From the NCBI GenBank assembly GCA_034429975.1, contig DAOUFM010000151.1:1-64000 (forward strand): 64,000 nucleotides of DNA. The letters are read 5' to 3'. Below, piece by piece: positions 53,220 to 61,942 of this stretch. The notes below the pieces were generated by a model. The model worked only from the letters and a program-made list of their open reading frames with translations, was not told the DNA's origin and made no database searches. Every line of letters starts with the position of its first letter. The stretch's first letter is position 1. The DNA is from UBA6170 sp034429975. Its GTDB lineage: Bacteria > Chloroflexota > Anaerolineae > Anaerolineales > Anaerolineaceae. The position numbers and the translations under genes were made by a program.

Positions 53220-53265
53220 GACAGGTCGTTGGGGAATAGGGGACCTACAGCGACCTGTCCTTCCT
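53220..53265 (+). terminator. Hairpin after binding-protein gene 3
   Basis: GACAGGTCG (53220-53228) pairs with CGACCTGTC (53251-53259), a perfect 9-bp stem with a 22-base loop, followed by CTTCCTTTTG. It stands between the SBP stop and the permease start, as in the first importer. Confidence 0.65.
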
Positions 53266-53284
53266 TTTGTATGGAGGTGGCGAA

Positions 53285-54439
53285 TTGTATCAAAATCCTT
53301 ATATCAATGTAATCCTTAATGCTTTTTTGGCGGTCATTTTCATCGTCGTATCTAGTTTGGCTGTCGCATTATTAGCACGATCCATAGCAAAACTGTTTAA
53401 GGCAACCCGAATACAACAACAAAATACTTTCGCAGGATACCTCTTCGCGTCTCCATGGATTGTCGGATTTCTCATCTTTGTCGCGGTTCCACTTGGATTC
53501 TCTTTATATTGGAGTTTAACAAATTTCAGGATTGCGTCGAATAAACCGATAGAATTTATTCAATTAGCAAATTATATTAAATTATTAACTTCAGATGGAA
53601 GTTTTAGAGCATCTTTAATCAATACACTTTATCTGACTGTCATTGGATTGCCATTACAGATTGGTTTTGCACTTTTTTTGGCTGTTTTACTTAATCAGAA
53701 AATGCGTGGAGAAAAAATCTTTCGCATGGCATTCTATTTGCCGGTCATTCTAGGGTTCAATACGGCTGTTTTATTATGTTGGCGTTTAATGTTAAATGGC
53801 GGAACTGGCATTATCAATCAATTGATTCGGGCGATGATTAAATTGATACCGCCCAGTGGATATGTTGTGCGTGCATTAATTTTTGTTCAAGAACTTTTTA
53901 GTGCTTTCTTTTTAGGGATCAACAATAAAAATTTTAACCTGTTCAATAAAGTTCTTTCGGCAGGGTTTCCTGCAGCTAATCGCGTGCCTTTGTGGGTGGA
54001 AAACCCGATGTGGTCAAAAATGTCAGTTGTCATGCTGATCGTTTGGGGTTGTGGCACCATGATGTTGATCTTTCTGGCTGGTTTGAATAATATTCCCAAA
54101 GAATTTCACGAAGCAGCACAAGTAGATGGAGCCAGTGGCTGGCGACGCTTCTGGAAAATTTCATTTCCGCTCCTCACCCCCTATATTTTCTATAACCTTG
54201 TGGTAGGTATGATCGCCATGCTGCAAATTTTCGAACCCATTTATGTCTTGTACCGGGATAATCAACCTTTGATTTCATCGGCGATCTCCATGGTTTTTTA
54301 TCTTTGGCAGGTCACTTTCAGACAATTTGAAATTGGTTATGGGTCAGCCATTTCCTGGATAATCTTAATCATCATTCTGGTTGTTACCCTCGTCCAATTT
54401 TGGATGCAGAAACGCTGGGTTGAATACGATTTATTTTAG
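53285..54439 (+). CDS. Sugar ABC transporter permease (MalF-like, with insert)
   Basis: 384 residues, longer than the usual 290-320. An additional N-terminal membrane segment (about 8-30) precedes the standard six. A roughly 60-residue insertion between segments (IIKLIPPSGYVVRALIFVQE... region, about 185-245) enlarges an outer loop. EAA loop: EFHEAAQVDGASGWRRFWKI, then SFPLLTPY. Start is TTG 53285, seven bases after GGAGG; an upstream TTG at 53267 would include that ribosome site. It partners the next gene. Confidence 0.87.
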   Translation: MYQNPYINVILNAFLAVIFIVVSSLAVALLARSIAKLFKATRIQQQNTFAGYLFASPWIVGFLIFVAVPLGFSLYWSLTNFRIASNKPIEFIQLANYIKLLTSDGSFRASLINTLYLTVIGLPLQIGFALFLAVLLNQKMRGEKIFRMAFYLPVILGFNTAVLLCWRLMLNGGTGIINQLIRAMIKLIPPSGYVVRALIFVQELFSAFFLGINNKNFNLFNKVLSAGFPAANRVPLWVENPMWSKMSVVMLIVWGCGTMMLIFLAGLNNIPKEFHEAAQVDGASGWRRFWKISFPLLTPYIFYNLVVGMIAMLQIFEPIYVLYRDNQPLISSAISMVFYLWQVTFRQFEIGYGSAISWIILIIILVVTLVQFWMQKRWVEYDLF

Positions 54440-54448
54440 GAGAAGATA

Positions 54449-55288
54449 ATGAGACAATTCTGGCATATTCTTAAACGGGTGTTTCTATATATTCTGCTGA
54501 CGGCTGCAACTATCACAATGGCATTCCCTTTATTTTGGATGATTTCTTCTTCATTAAAAACAGTTGAACAAACCAATTCTCCTGGGATTATATGGTTTTC
54601 ACCTACACCAACCTTACAGGCATATAGTGATCTTTTTCAAAATCCGCTCTTTATTCGCGTTTATTTCAACAGTATTTTTTATGTTACTCTGGCATTAGTT
54701 GGGACATTAATCTCCATTTCTCTGGTGGCTTATGCTTTCAGCCGTATCAATTGGCCGGGCCGCAACTTGGTCTTTTTCCTTATGCTTTCAACGATGATGA
54801 TACCGGCTCAAGCTTTGCTTGTCCCTCAATATGTATTCTTTAACAAATTGAATTGGGTTAACACTTTTAATCCACTTATCATTCCGGGATATTTTGCTGG
54901 TGGTGCGGCAATGGTTTTTCTATTGAAACAGTCTATGAGTCAGATTCCAAAGGAAATGAATGAGTCCGCGGTAATGGATGGTGCCTCGCACTTACAGATC
55001 TACTGGGAAATTGTTATGCCATTGGTGAAAGCACCCATGGCCACGATTGCCACTTTGCTTTTTGTGGGTTTATGGAATAGCTTGTTAATGCCGCTTATGT
55101 ACTTACAAACCGCAAACTTATATACTTTGCCGATTTATGTTTCTACTTTATATAATATTAATTTAACTGTACAACCCTGGCCAACCATTATGGCAGCAGC
55201 AGTATTAACTACCGTTCCATTAATGGTTGTTTTCTTTTTTGCCCAACGGTATATCCTTGAAAGCGTTGTTATCTCAGGTATGAAGTAA
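54449..55288 (+). CDS. Sugar ABC transporter permease (MalG-like)
   Basis: 279 residues, six membrane segments. EAA loop: KEMNESAVMDGASHLQIYWE, then IVMPLVKAPM. The C-terminus ends YILESVVISGMK, shorter than the GLTAGAVKG ending of the other importers. TTAGGAGAAG precedes the ATG. The GH3 gene starts 12 bases after the stop, so imported oligosaccharide can be cut at once in the cytoplasm. Confidence 0.91.
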   Translation: MRQFWHILKRVFLYILLTAATITMAFPLFWMISSSLKTVEQTNSPGIIWFSPTPTLQAYSDLFQNPLFIRVYFNSIFYVTLALVGTLISISLVAYAFSRINWPGRNLVFFLMLSTMMIPAQALLVPQYVFFNKLNWVNTFNPLIIPGYFAGGAAMVFLLKQSMSQIPKEMNESAVMDGASHLQIYWEIVMPLVKAPMATIATLLFVGLWNSLLMPLMYLQTANLYTLPIYVSTLYNINLTVQPWPTIMAAAVLTTVPLMVVFFFAQRYILESVVISGMK

Positions 55289-55300
55289 GCGGAAATTAAG

Positions 55301-56890
55301 ATGGAAAATATTGGGCAGAAATTATTACTTGCTTTTAAGGGAAAAGAATTTTCCCGGGAAATGAAGCAGGCTTTAGAGTGGTTCCGTCCGGCTGGACTTA
55401 CTCTTTTTCGCAGTTACAATGTTGATTACCCAGCCCAAGTCAAAAAACTCACCTCCGATTTACAGAAATATGCGAAACAAATTGACCTTCCACCATTGAT
55501 TATCGCGGCTGATCAGGAAGGCGGTCAATTAATGGCGATTGGAGAAGGGACAACACCACTGCCTGGAAATTTGGCGTTAGGCGCTACTGGCTCAACCGAG
55601 CTGGCGTATCGGGCTGGGGTTGTCTTAGGGCGAGAATTGTCCGCGCTGGGTATTAATATGGATTATGCTCCTTGCTGCGACGTAAATGTCAACCCTCATA
55701 ATCCGGTAATTGGGACTAGGTCTTTCGGTGAAGATCCCCATCAGGTAGCCATTTTGTCAGCAGCAATTATTCAAGGATTGCAATCTCAGGGAATTGCGGC
55801 GGTAGCAAAACACTTTCCAGGTCATGGAGACACAACTTCGGATTCTCATTTAGGATTGCCGTCTATTTCTCACTCATTAGAACGATTACAACGGGTTGAA
55901 TTTCCACCTTTTCAAGCTGCGATTGATGCAGAGGTTAAGGGAATCATGAGCGCACATTTAGCCTTGCCCGCCATTGACGGCGAAAAAACTCTGCCTGCTA
56001 CCTTATCAAAAGCAATCTTAACGGGTTTATTAAGGCAGCAACTCGGATACCGGGGAGTGACGATTTCCGATGCTATGGATATGCAAGCAATTCGCCAGGG
56101 AGAATTCCTGGGCGAAGAATGTGTGCGGGCTGCGAAAGCGGGAATTGATTTACTGCTCATGACCGCTGATCCGACGGATCAAGAGCGTGCCTGGGTGGGA
56201 TTAACAAAAAGTTACCAAGAAGAAAAAGACGTTCAATCTATCTTCCAGGATTCTATAAAAAGGGTAATGGATTTGAAAAATTGGCTCTCGAGTAGTTACA
56301 CTCATTTATCTTTAGACGTGGTTGGATGTGATCTCCACCTGGCAGAAGCTGATGAAATTGCAGAGCGATCGATTACGCTGATTCGAGATAATGATCATCT
56401 TATCCCCATGTATCTTGAGCCAGATCAAAGAATCACTGTTATCCTGCCACATCCGGCGGATTTGACACCGGCAGATACCTCATCCTATCTTATTCCTGAA
56501 CTGGCTAAGGCTTTGAAAGTTTTTCATCCTAATGTTGATGAAATAATTCTGCCTTTTCGCCCAAATGATGAAGAAATTCTACGTACACTTCAACAGATAA
56601 AAGATGCCAATCGAATTGTGGTTGGGACTTTAAATGCTTTTGATTGCTCTGAACAAGCGAAATTAGTAAGCGCTATTTTAGCAACAGGTATTCCAACCAT
56701 TGTCATTGCCATGCGTATGCCCTATGATCTGATCGCTTTTCCTGAAACTTCTACTTTTCTATGCACTTATAGTATCCAACCACCCAGTATAAAGGCGGTT
56801 GCATCAGTCATTATGGGAAAGTTAAAACCGCAAGGGAAGTTGCCAGTTTCTATCCCTGGTCTTTATCCTGTTGGATATCAACATCGCTAG
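55301..56890 (+). CDS. GH3 beta-N-acetylglucosaminidase-like enzyme (NagZ type)
   Basis: 529 residues. The GH3 barrel has KHFPGHGDTTSDSHLGLP (the NagZ His-Asp acid/base loop) and nucleophile Asp in GVTISDAMDMQAI. ADQEGGQ and GTRSFGEDP are standard substrate contacts. A C-terminal alpha/beta domain of about 170 residues makes it longer than E. coli NagZ (341) and more like two-domain Gram-positive NagZ enzymes. No signal peptide: cytoplasmic. It should release GlcNAc (or act on related beta-glycosides) from imported chito-oligosaccharides or muropeptides. Confidence 0.88.
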   Translation: MENIGQKLLLAFKGKEFSREMKQALEWFRPAGLTLFRSYNVDYPAQVKKLTSDLQKYAKQIDLPPLIIAADQEGGQLMAIGEGTTPLPGNLALGATGSTELAYRAGVVLGRELSALGINMDYAPCCDVNVNPHNPVIGTRSFGEDPHQVAILSAAIIQGLQSQGIAAVAKHFPGHGDTTSDSHLGLPSISHSLERLQRVEFPPFQAAIDAEVKGIMSAHLALPAIDGEKTLPATLSKAILTGLLRQQLGYRGVTISDAMDMQAIRQGEFLGEECVRAAKAGIDLLLMTADPTDQERAWVGLTKSYQEEKDVQSIFQDSIKRVMDLKNWLSSSYTHLSLDVVGCDLHLAEADEIAERSITLIRDNDHLIPMYLEPDQRITVILPHPADLTPADTSSYLIPELAKALKVFHPNVDEIILPFRPNDEEILRTLQQIKDANRIVVGTLNAFDCSEQAKLVSAILATGIPTIVIAMRMPYDLIAFPETSTFLCTYSIQPPSIKAVASVIMGKLKPQGKLPVSIPGLYPVGYQHR

Positions 56891-56907
56891 GTTTTTCTCT
56901 ATTTAAT

Positions 56908-56946
56908 AGAAAAAAAGCCTTGCAAATGTTAAATGATGCAAGGCTA
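56908..56946 (-). terminator. Terminator of the GH18 gene
   Basis: Read on the minus strand, AGCCTTGCA pairs with TGCAAGGCT (arms 56937-56945 and 56916-56924) around a 12-base loop, followed by seven T residues. A standard intrinsic terminator, also placed to slow the convergent GH3 transcript. Confidence 0.85.
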
Positions 56947-56961
56947 GTTTGGCTGTTTTCT

Positions 56962-58899
56962 TTATTTGACAAGGGTTATTTTTCCAAAAGTACGCGGATC
57001 AGCATAGGTTCGAATTTTTGAAGTTGAAAGCATGGTCTTTTGCCCCTCGCCGGCTTTGTCTGCATCGCTGGGGCTAATATTCATTCCAAATTTAAAACCT
57101 TCTTTAAATTCAAACCCTGGTAATGAAGTTTTAGGAATAAAAACTTCAAGAATATAACCGTCTTCTATAACCGTATATGCCATCTGAATTCCATCAACGG
57201 GTCCGGGTGAATTAGGCCCATTGAACCAGGCATAAGAAGTCATTGGAATTTCAGCAAAATTTCCCAAAGACAACCCAATCTGATAATCATCCTTATTCAT
57301 ACCCGGGTTATCGTAATCTTCTTCAAGTTGGGTGTCCAGTTGGATTTCCATATGATCGCCATGCCACAGAGTTTCATCAGAAGCGCTTTGAATGTGATGA
57401 TCATCTTTGACGTTAAAAGCAAAATATAATCCTTCCTCAGCCCAGCCTACCCAGGCTTTGGCAGATAAATCTTCAGGGCCTTTCCAACTATTTGGAGATA
57501 CCTGATAAACAATGTGATCGGCTTGATCCAGCATAAAGTCAGGCTCGGAAGGCCAATCCTTTAGGTCTCCATCGATTGTTATCCCACTAACTTGATGAAT
57601 GTTCGCCTCGAAAGGCCGGGGAACTAATACTTTAGGAATAGCAGTTGGTTTCGTTGGGCCACCATTTTCAAAACCTTGGTAAATTGCGGCGAACAAGGAT
57701 TCATTTCCCTGGCTTACTTCCCAGATCATCACCCCCGCCAACCCCTGATCACGTGCATAACCGGCTTTGGCAGCCAGAGAACGTTCATCATCATAGCTAA
57801 TAAAAATCTGTCTAGTTGAATCATAGAGCCAGGGAACATACGCATCATCACTCCAGAATGATTCCCAATCAGGCAAATAGTGTTGTTGAAGATCATTAAA
57901 ATCAAACGATCCGGGTTCATAAGTGCCTGGAGCCGCGCCTTTGGCAGGTTGGTAGAGTCCATGATTGCTAGCGCCTACACCAGCCCAGCCTTTTCCATAG
58001 AACGGGACGCCTAGAACAAGCTTTTCAGAAGGAACACCAGCATTAAGGTAAGCTTGTACTGCTGCGTCTACATTTAGAGATGATGAAGAGGGATCATTTT
58101 CAGACCAAAAGAGGGGGGCGTTGAAATTAGTACTATTCTCCCAGGTGCCATGAAAATCATAAGCCATGATATTAATCCAATCCACACTGGAAATAATACC
58201 GTTTAAATCAAAGTTTTGAATAGCGCTTGGGTTAGCTGGAGCGGCAATGGATAACAGAAAATGCTTATTTTCTTTTTCCCCTAATTCATTTAATTGGCTG
58301 CGAATTTCTTTTAATAGGAAGGTGTAATTATCCCGATCGTCCGCTGTTCCGGTAGTTAAACCACCACTGACTGGATATTCCCAATCAATATCCAGCCCAT
58401 CGAAAACACCAGCATATTGCTTTAAGTACAAATCCGCGCAGGAATTGCTAAATCGTTTTCTTGAGTCATCATCTTTTGCTGCCTTTGAAAAGTTGCCTGA
58501 CCAGGTCCATCCACCAATGGAAATTAAAACTTTCAAGTGGGGATATTGTTTTTTCAATTCGAGTAATTGGTTAAAGTTGCCATGGAAAGATAATTTGTTT
58601 GAGTCGTCCTTCCCGGTGATGCTATTTTCTGCCGTATACATACGCCCGGTATCTGCCGCAAGATTACCAGAAATGCATTCTCCACTAGCGGATACGTTTG
58701 AGAATGCATAATTGATGTGGGTAAGTTTGCCATAGGGAATATCTTTAAGGAAAACACCTCGATTGGCAGCCCAGGAAGGATAATATCCGATCACCATTTT
58801 TTCCCCAGGGACTACAAGAATAGGATTTGTTCTGGGAGAACAGGCGCTAAGCAAGAGAGCCAGAACGAATAATATAAAACTAATTTTTGGTATGGACAT
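56962..58899 (-). CDS. Secreted GH18 chitinase lipoprotein with C-terminal sugar-binding domain
   Basis: 645 residues. Signal peptide with lipobox LSAC; the GH18 barrel has SIGGWTWSGNF and the catalytic FDGLDIDWEYP (DxxDxDxE). The chitinase insertion domain and MAYDFHG (Met-Tyr-Asp) follow, with GVMIWEVSQGN as the last strand (conserved Trp). Residues from about 440 form a beta-sandwich (DGDLKDWPSEPDF, AWVGWAEEGLYFAFNVKDDH), like CBM9 carbohydrate-binding domains. It should hydrolyse chitin at the cell surface and feed the importer at 51789-55288, toward which it converges. GAGGAG precedes the ATG. Confidence 0.92.
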   Translation of the reverse strand: MSIPKISFILFVLALLLSACSPRTNPILVVPGEKMVIGYYPSWAANRGVFLKDIPYGKLTHINYAFSNVSASGECISGNLAADTGRMYTAENSITGKDDSNKLSFHGNFNQLLELKKQYPHLKVLISIGGWTWSGNFSKAAKDDDSRKRFSNSCADLYLKQYAGVFDGLDIDWEYPVSGGLTTGTADDRDNYTFLLKEIRSQLNELGEKENKHFLLSIAAPANPSAIQNFDLNGIISSVDWINIMAYDFHGTWENSTNFNAPLFWSENDPSSSSLNVDAAVQAYLNAGVPSEKLVLGVPFYGKGWAGVGASNHGLYQPAKGAAPGTYEPGSFDFNDLQQHYLPDWESFWSDDAYVPWLYDSTRQIFISYDDERSLAAKAGYARDQGLAGVMIWEVSQGNESLFAAIYQGFENGGPTKPTAIPKVLVPRPFEANIHQVSGITIDGDLKDWPSEPDFMLDQADHIVYQVSPNSWKGPEDLSAKAWVGWAEEGLYFAFNVKDDHHIQSASDETLWHGDHMEIQLDTQLEEDYDNPGMNKDDYQIGLSLGNFAEIPMTSYAWFNGPNSPGPVDGIQMAYTVIEDGYILEVFIPKTSLPGFEFKEGFKFGMNISPSDADKAGEGQKTMLSTSKIRTYADPRTFGKITLVK

Positions 58900-58949
58900 G
58901 GAAATACTCCTCGAAAATGAAAAAAATTTTCAGAGAAGGAGATAACTTT

Positions 58950-58979
58950 ATTATAGTACAACCAGGCTAACCGCTGCAA
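58950..58979 (-). promoter_or_regulatory. Promoter of the GH18 gene
   Basis: On the minus strand TTGCAG (58979-58974), 18 bases, TATAAT (58955-58950), giving a leader of about 45 bases before the ATG at 58899. Confidence 0.6.
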
Positions 58980-59179
58980 GCAGAGTAGGGGGAAAAGAAT
59001 TTTACAAATGAATTGTCCCACCTTTTGACCAGTCTTTTTTGCATCTTGAGACCAAAGATTTTTTATCCATTGTGCCAATGCGAATTATTAAAGGAAGGAT
59101 TAAGATAACGATCAGGAATTTAGGAGTCTGGAGGAATCCTCCTGGGTGACGTGGCTATTTTTTTAAAGAATCGAGAAAA

Positions 59180-60220
59180 ATGAAAACCAACAAACAAAAA
59201 CATAAAAGCTGTCTGGAAAATTTCCTGAAGACCCTATTAATTTTTCTTGTTCTTCTTTCTCTTTTTATTGCTTATTTTTTTCCCGAAAATGAACCTCTAC
59301 CGGTAACTGGCTCTTTTCAAATCTTAACTAAAAATGTAACCTTTACAGATATTTACCGATTTGATGAATTTTCAAAAAGGCAGGAATATCGCCAGGTGAA
59401 CGTGACAATTTGGTACCCTCAAACGGATGGTGGTGGACAGAAATTTCCACTGATTGTGTTTTCTCACGGTGGGCTGGGAACGGAAACCAGCAATGAATCA
59501 TTATTTCGCGAATTAGCCAGTCATGGGTATGTGGTTTTTTCGATTGGGCATCCAGGTCATACGATTTGGACCCGGACAGATAATGGAACGATCACTTTTG
59601 TAAATAAGGATTATTTCAGAGAACTAAAACGAGAAAATGCCAGGCTAGATAAGAATCAAAGTTTCCAATACTACCAAAAATGGATGCAAACCCGCATGAA
59701 TGATATTAATTTTGTGCTGGACACGCTGATATCCCAATCTAAAATCACCGAAAATGGAATTTACTCATTAATAGATAAAGATAAAATAGGATTAATCGGA
59801 CATTCCCTGGGCGGGTCTGCAGTTCTAGGGTTACCACGTGAACGGGATGATATTGACGTAGTCATTGCTCTGGAGTCGCCTTACCTTTACGATATTGTTG
59901 GCGTCGATATGGATAAGTTTCTCTGGAATCAGGAAGCGTTTCCTACCCCTGTATTAAATATTTATTCAGATGCCTCCTGGGATCATCTAACTGAATGGAG
60001 TCAATATCAACGTAATGTTGAAATGTTAAAGACAACATCTGTATCTATCCAAAACGTTCATTTAACCGGCGGAGGACATTTCTCATTAACAGATTTGTCG
60101 CTGGTGAGCCCAACACTTGTTCAATTTCTGGAAAGAAATAAAACAAGCCTTACCCGAGAAGAATACCTTAAGAATCTAGATAATCTGTGCCTGGAGTTCT
60201 TTAGCCAATATTTGTATTAG
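59180..60220 (+). CDS. Membrane-anchored alpha/beta hydrolase (PAF-acetylhydrolase-like)
   Basis: 346 residues. One N-terminal membrane segment (about 15-35) anchors an extracytoplasmic hydrolase. The oxyanion strand reads LIVFSHGGLG, the nucleophile elbow is GLIGHSLGGSA, and the catalytic His is in TGGGHFSLTD. The layout matches the PAF-acetylhydrolase/dienelactone hydrolase group, acting on lipid or short-chain esters. It is apparently monocistronic; GGAGGAATCCTCC, a 13-base inverted repeat at 59130-59142, lies in its leader. The ribosome site is weak. Confidence 0.82.
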   Translation: MKTNKQKHKSCLENFLKTLLIFLVLLSLFIAYFFPENEPLPVTGSFQILTKNVTFTDIYRFDEFSKRQEYRQVNVTIWYPQTDGGGQKFPLIVFSHGGLGTETSNESLFRELASHGYVVFSIGHPGHTIWTRTDNGTITFVNKDYFRELKRENARLDKNQSFQYYQKWMQTRMNDINFVLDTLISQSKITENGIYSLIDKDKIGLIGHSLGGSAVLGLPRERDDIDVVIALESPYLYDIVGVDMDKFLWNQEAFPTPVLNIYSDASWDHLTEWSQYQRNVEMLKTTSVSIQNVHLTGGGHFSLTDLSLVSPTLVQFLERNKTSLTREEYLKNLDNLCLEFFSQYLY

Positions 60221-60226
60221 TTTAAT

Positions 60227-61924
60227 CTATTTTCCCCCAGAGAAGGTAACAACCACCGGGTCATGATCAGATTTGTGGAATACAGAGGTGTCGTTTGGCA
60301 GTTGAAGTGGGTAATCGGAATTGACATGCAAAATATCCACCCGCGAAATCTCATTTGCATGACCTCCACTTATAAGTATGTGATCTAATACTTGCGCGAT
60401 TCCCTGATAGATATAGGTATAGCGCTCATCAGGCGATAATTGATCAAAAACATGAACCAGTCCATTATTACGCAAGACATCTATCGGTGGTGAATCAAAG
60501 TAGGAGTTTAAATCACCCAGGATAATAACAAATGCCTCAGGGTCTTTTGCTAGTATTTTTTTGAATAATTTAACATTCCATTCCGCCTGAGCAACCCTGC
60601 GAGGTTGGGATTCTAATTCACCAGCGCCCATGGATTGGAAATGGTTGTTAAGCACATAGATGGATTTGGTTTTTGTCTGTAACTTAATCTGCACTTCTAA
60701 TAACAAAGGTGGTCTGGGAGTAAGCCCATCCGGCGCAGGGAATTGCTGAACATTGCTGACTTTTACATCGCCCCGCACCAAATACCCAACATCAATTCCA
60801 CGCCGATCTGAACCTTCCACCAAAACCGCCTGATAGCGATATTTGTCCAGAATTGGGTTTTCAGCCAGGTCTTCTAATACGTCAATATTTTCTACTTCCT
60901 GCAATGCAATCACTGCTGGAAAATCGGCTAATAAAATTGTCCTGGCGATTTTCTCCAACCAAATCCGGTATTCGGATTCGGTCGGGATGGGGGTATCACT
61001 GGGAAAGGGCACTTTATCGTCGAATAAATTCTCAACGTTCCAGGTCATCACCCGAAACTCATTAGCTTCGGTTTCTGGTAGCGCATCGACCACAATTGGA
61101 CGACGATCTAATAGAGGTTTTTCAATGGGTTCAATTTTGTAGAATCCATAGGTATACGCTAAAGGGCCGAGAATGTTATCCAGATAATCACCAGTTACGG
61201 CTGCAAAGGGCATCCCTTTCTGATTTTTATAGGTGCTTGACTTGCCATCATCCACCCGGATTCCCATTCCAATATCGCTGCCCTGCAACAGGTGAGAACC
61301 TTTGAAAGATGGGAGCACTACGACAGTTTCCCCATATTTGTCGGTTGGAGCAACAACCCTGGCAGGACCGTCTACAGTTACCAGCATGCCCTCCAGCGAC
61401 TCAAAATATATTTCACTGGCCCGCCGGTCTCCGGGAGGATTTAAGGCGATGGCGTCTGGTAATGGTTGTTTGGGCGCCAGAATTTTTAAATCTTTCAAAA
61501 ATAACTGCGTCTCTGTTTCAGGTTCGTGAATGACACCTTCAACCTGGACAAGATCGCCTAGATTAAGAGATGGGTCAATTTTCGGAGAATAAATGAATAA
61601 TCCATTTGAAGTCAGATCATTCTGATCGTCCTCCCCTTGAATCCAAAACCCTTCCAATTTAGGAAAAATTCCAATCACAATTCCAGTTGTAGTCACCTCT
61701 TGGAATAAATAAGGAGATTGATCTGACTCGCCCTGGATTGCCCAGATTGGTATGATGCCATCGGTGAAAGTATCAACCTCTTTCGGGGCAAGCCCATTAT
61801 TGGTTATAAGATTCGGAGGCGATGTTGTTGAAAATGAAGGCTGTTGCGAGGATTGATCCCGGATGCATGCAACCAGGAAAACCAGAATAAAGAGCCCGGT
61901 GATGAATTTTTTATTTAGCGGCAT
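60227..61924 (-). CDS. Lipoprotein endonuclease/exonuclease/phosphatase with OB domain
   Basis: 565 residues. Lipobox LVAC after a short signal peptide. An OB-fold-like region (about 60-170, with GIFPKLEGFWIQGEDDQNDL) precedes the EEP catalytic domain: FRVMTWNVENLFDD, VIALQEVEN (metal Glu), NNHFQSMGAGE, ILGDLNSYFDSPP and HKSDHDPVVVTF carry the usual Asn, Glu, His and Asp residues. The architecture is that of extracellular nucleases which degrade environmental DNA for phosphate. It lies 18 bases after a phosphodiesterase gene on the same strand, supporting phosphate scavenging. Confidence 0.87.
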   Translation of the reverse strand: MPLNKKFITGLFILVFLVACIRDQSSQQPSFSTTSPPNLITNNGLAPKEVDTFTDGIIPIWAIQGESDQSPYLFQEVTTTGIVIGIFPKLEGFWIQGEDDQNDLTSNGLFIYSPKIDPSLNLGDLVQVEGVIHEPETETQLFLKDLKILAPKQPLPDAIALNPPGDRRASEIYFESLEGMLVTVDGPARVVAPTDKYGETVVVLPSFKGSHLLQGSDIGMGIRVDDGKSSTYKNQKGMPFAAVTGDYLDNILGPLAYTYGFYKIEPIEKPLLDRRPIVVDALPETEANEFRVMTWNVENLFDDKVPFPSDTPIPTESEYRIWLEKIARTILLADFPAVIALQEVENIDVLEDLAENPILDKYRYQAVLVEGSDRRGIDVGYLVRGDVKVSNVQQFPAPDGLTPRPPLLLEVQIKLQTKTKSIYVLNNHFQSMGAGELESQPRRVAQAEWNVKLFKKILAKDPEAFVIILGDLNSYFDSPPIDVLRNNGLVHVFDQLSPDERYTYIYQGIAQVLDHILISGGHANEISRVDILHVNSDYPLQLPNDTSVFHKSDHDPVVVTFSGGK

Positions 61925-61942
61925 CGCGAAGTTTTCTGCACT

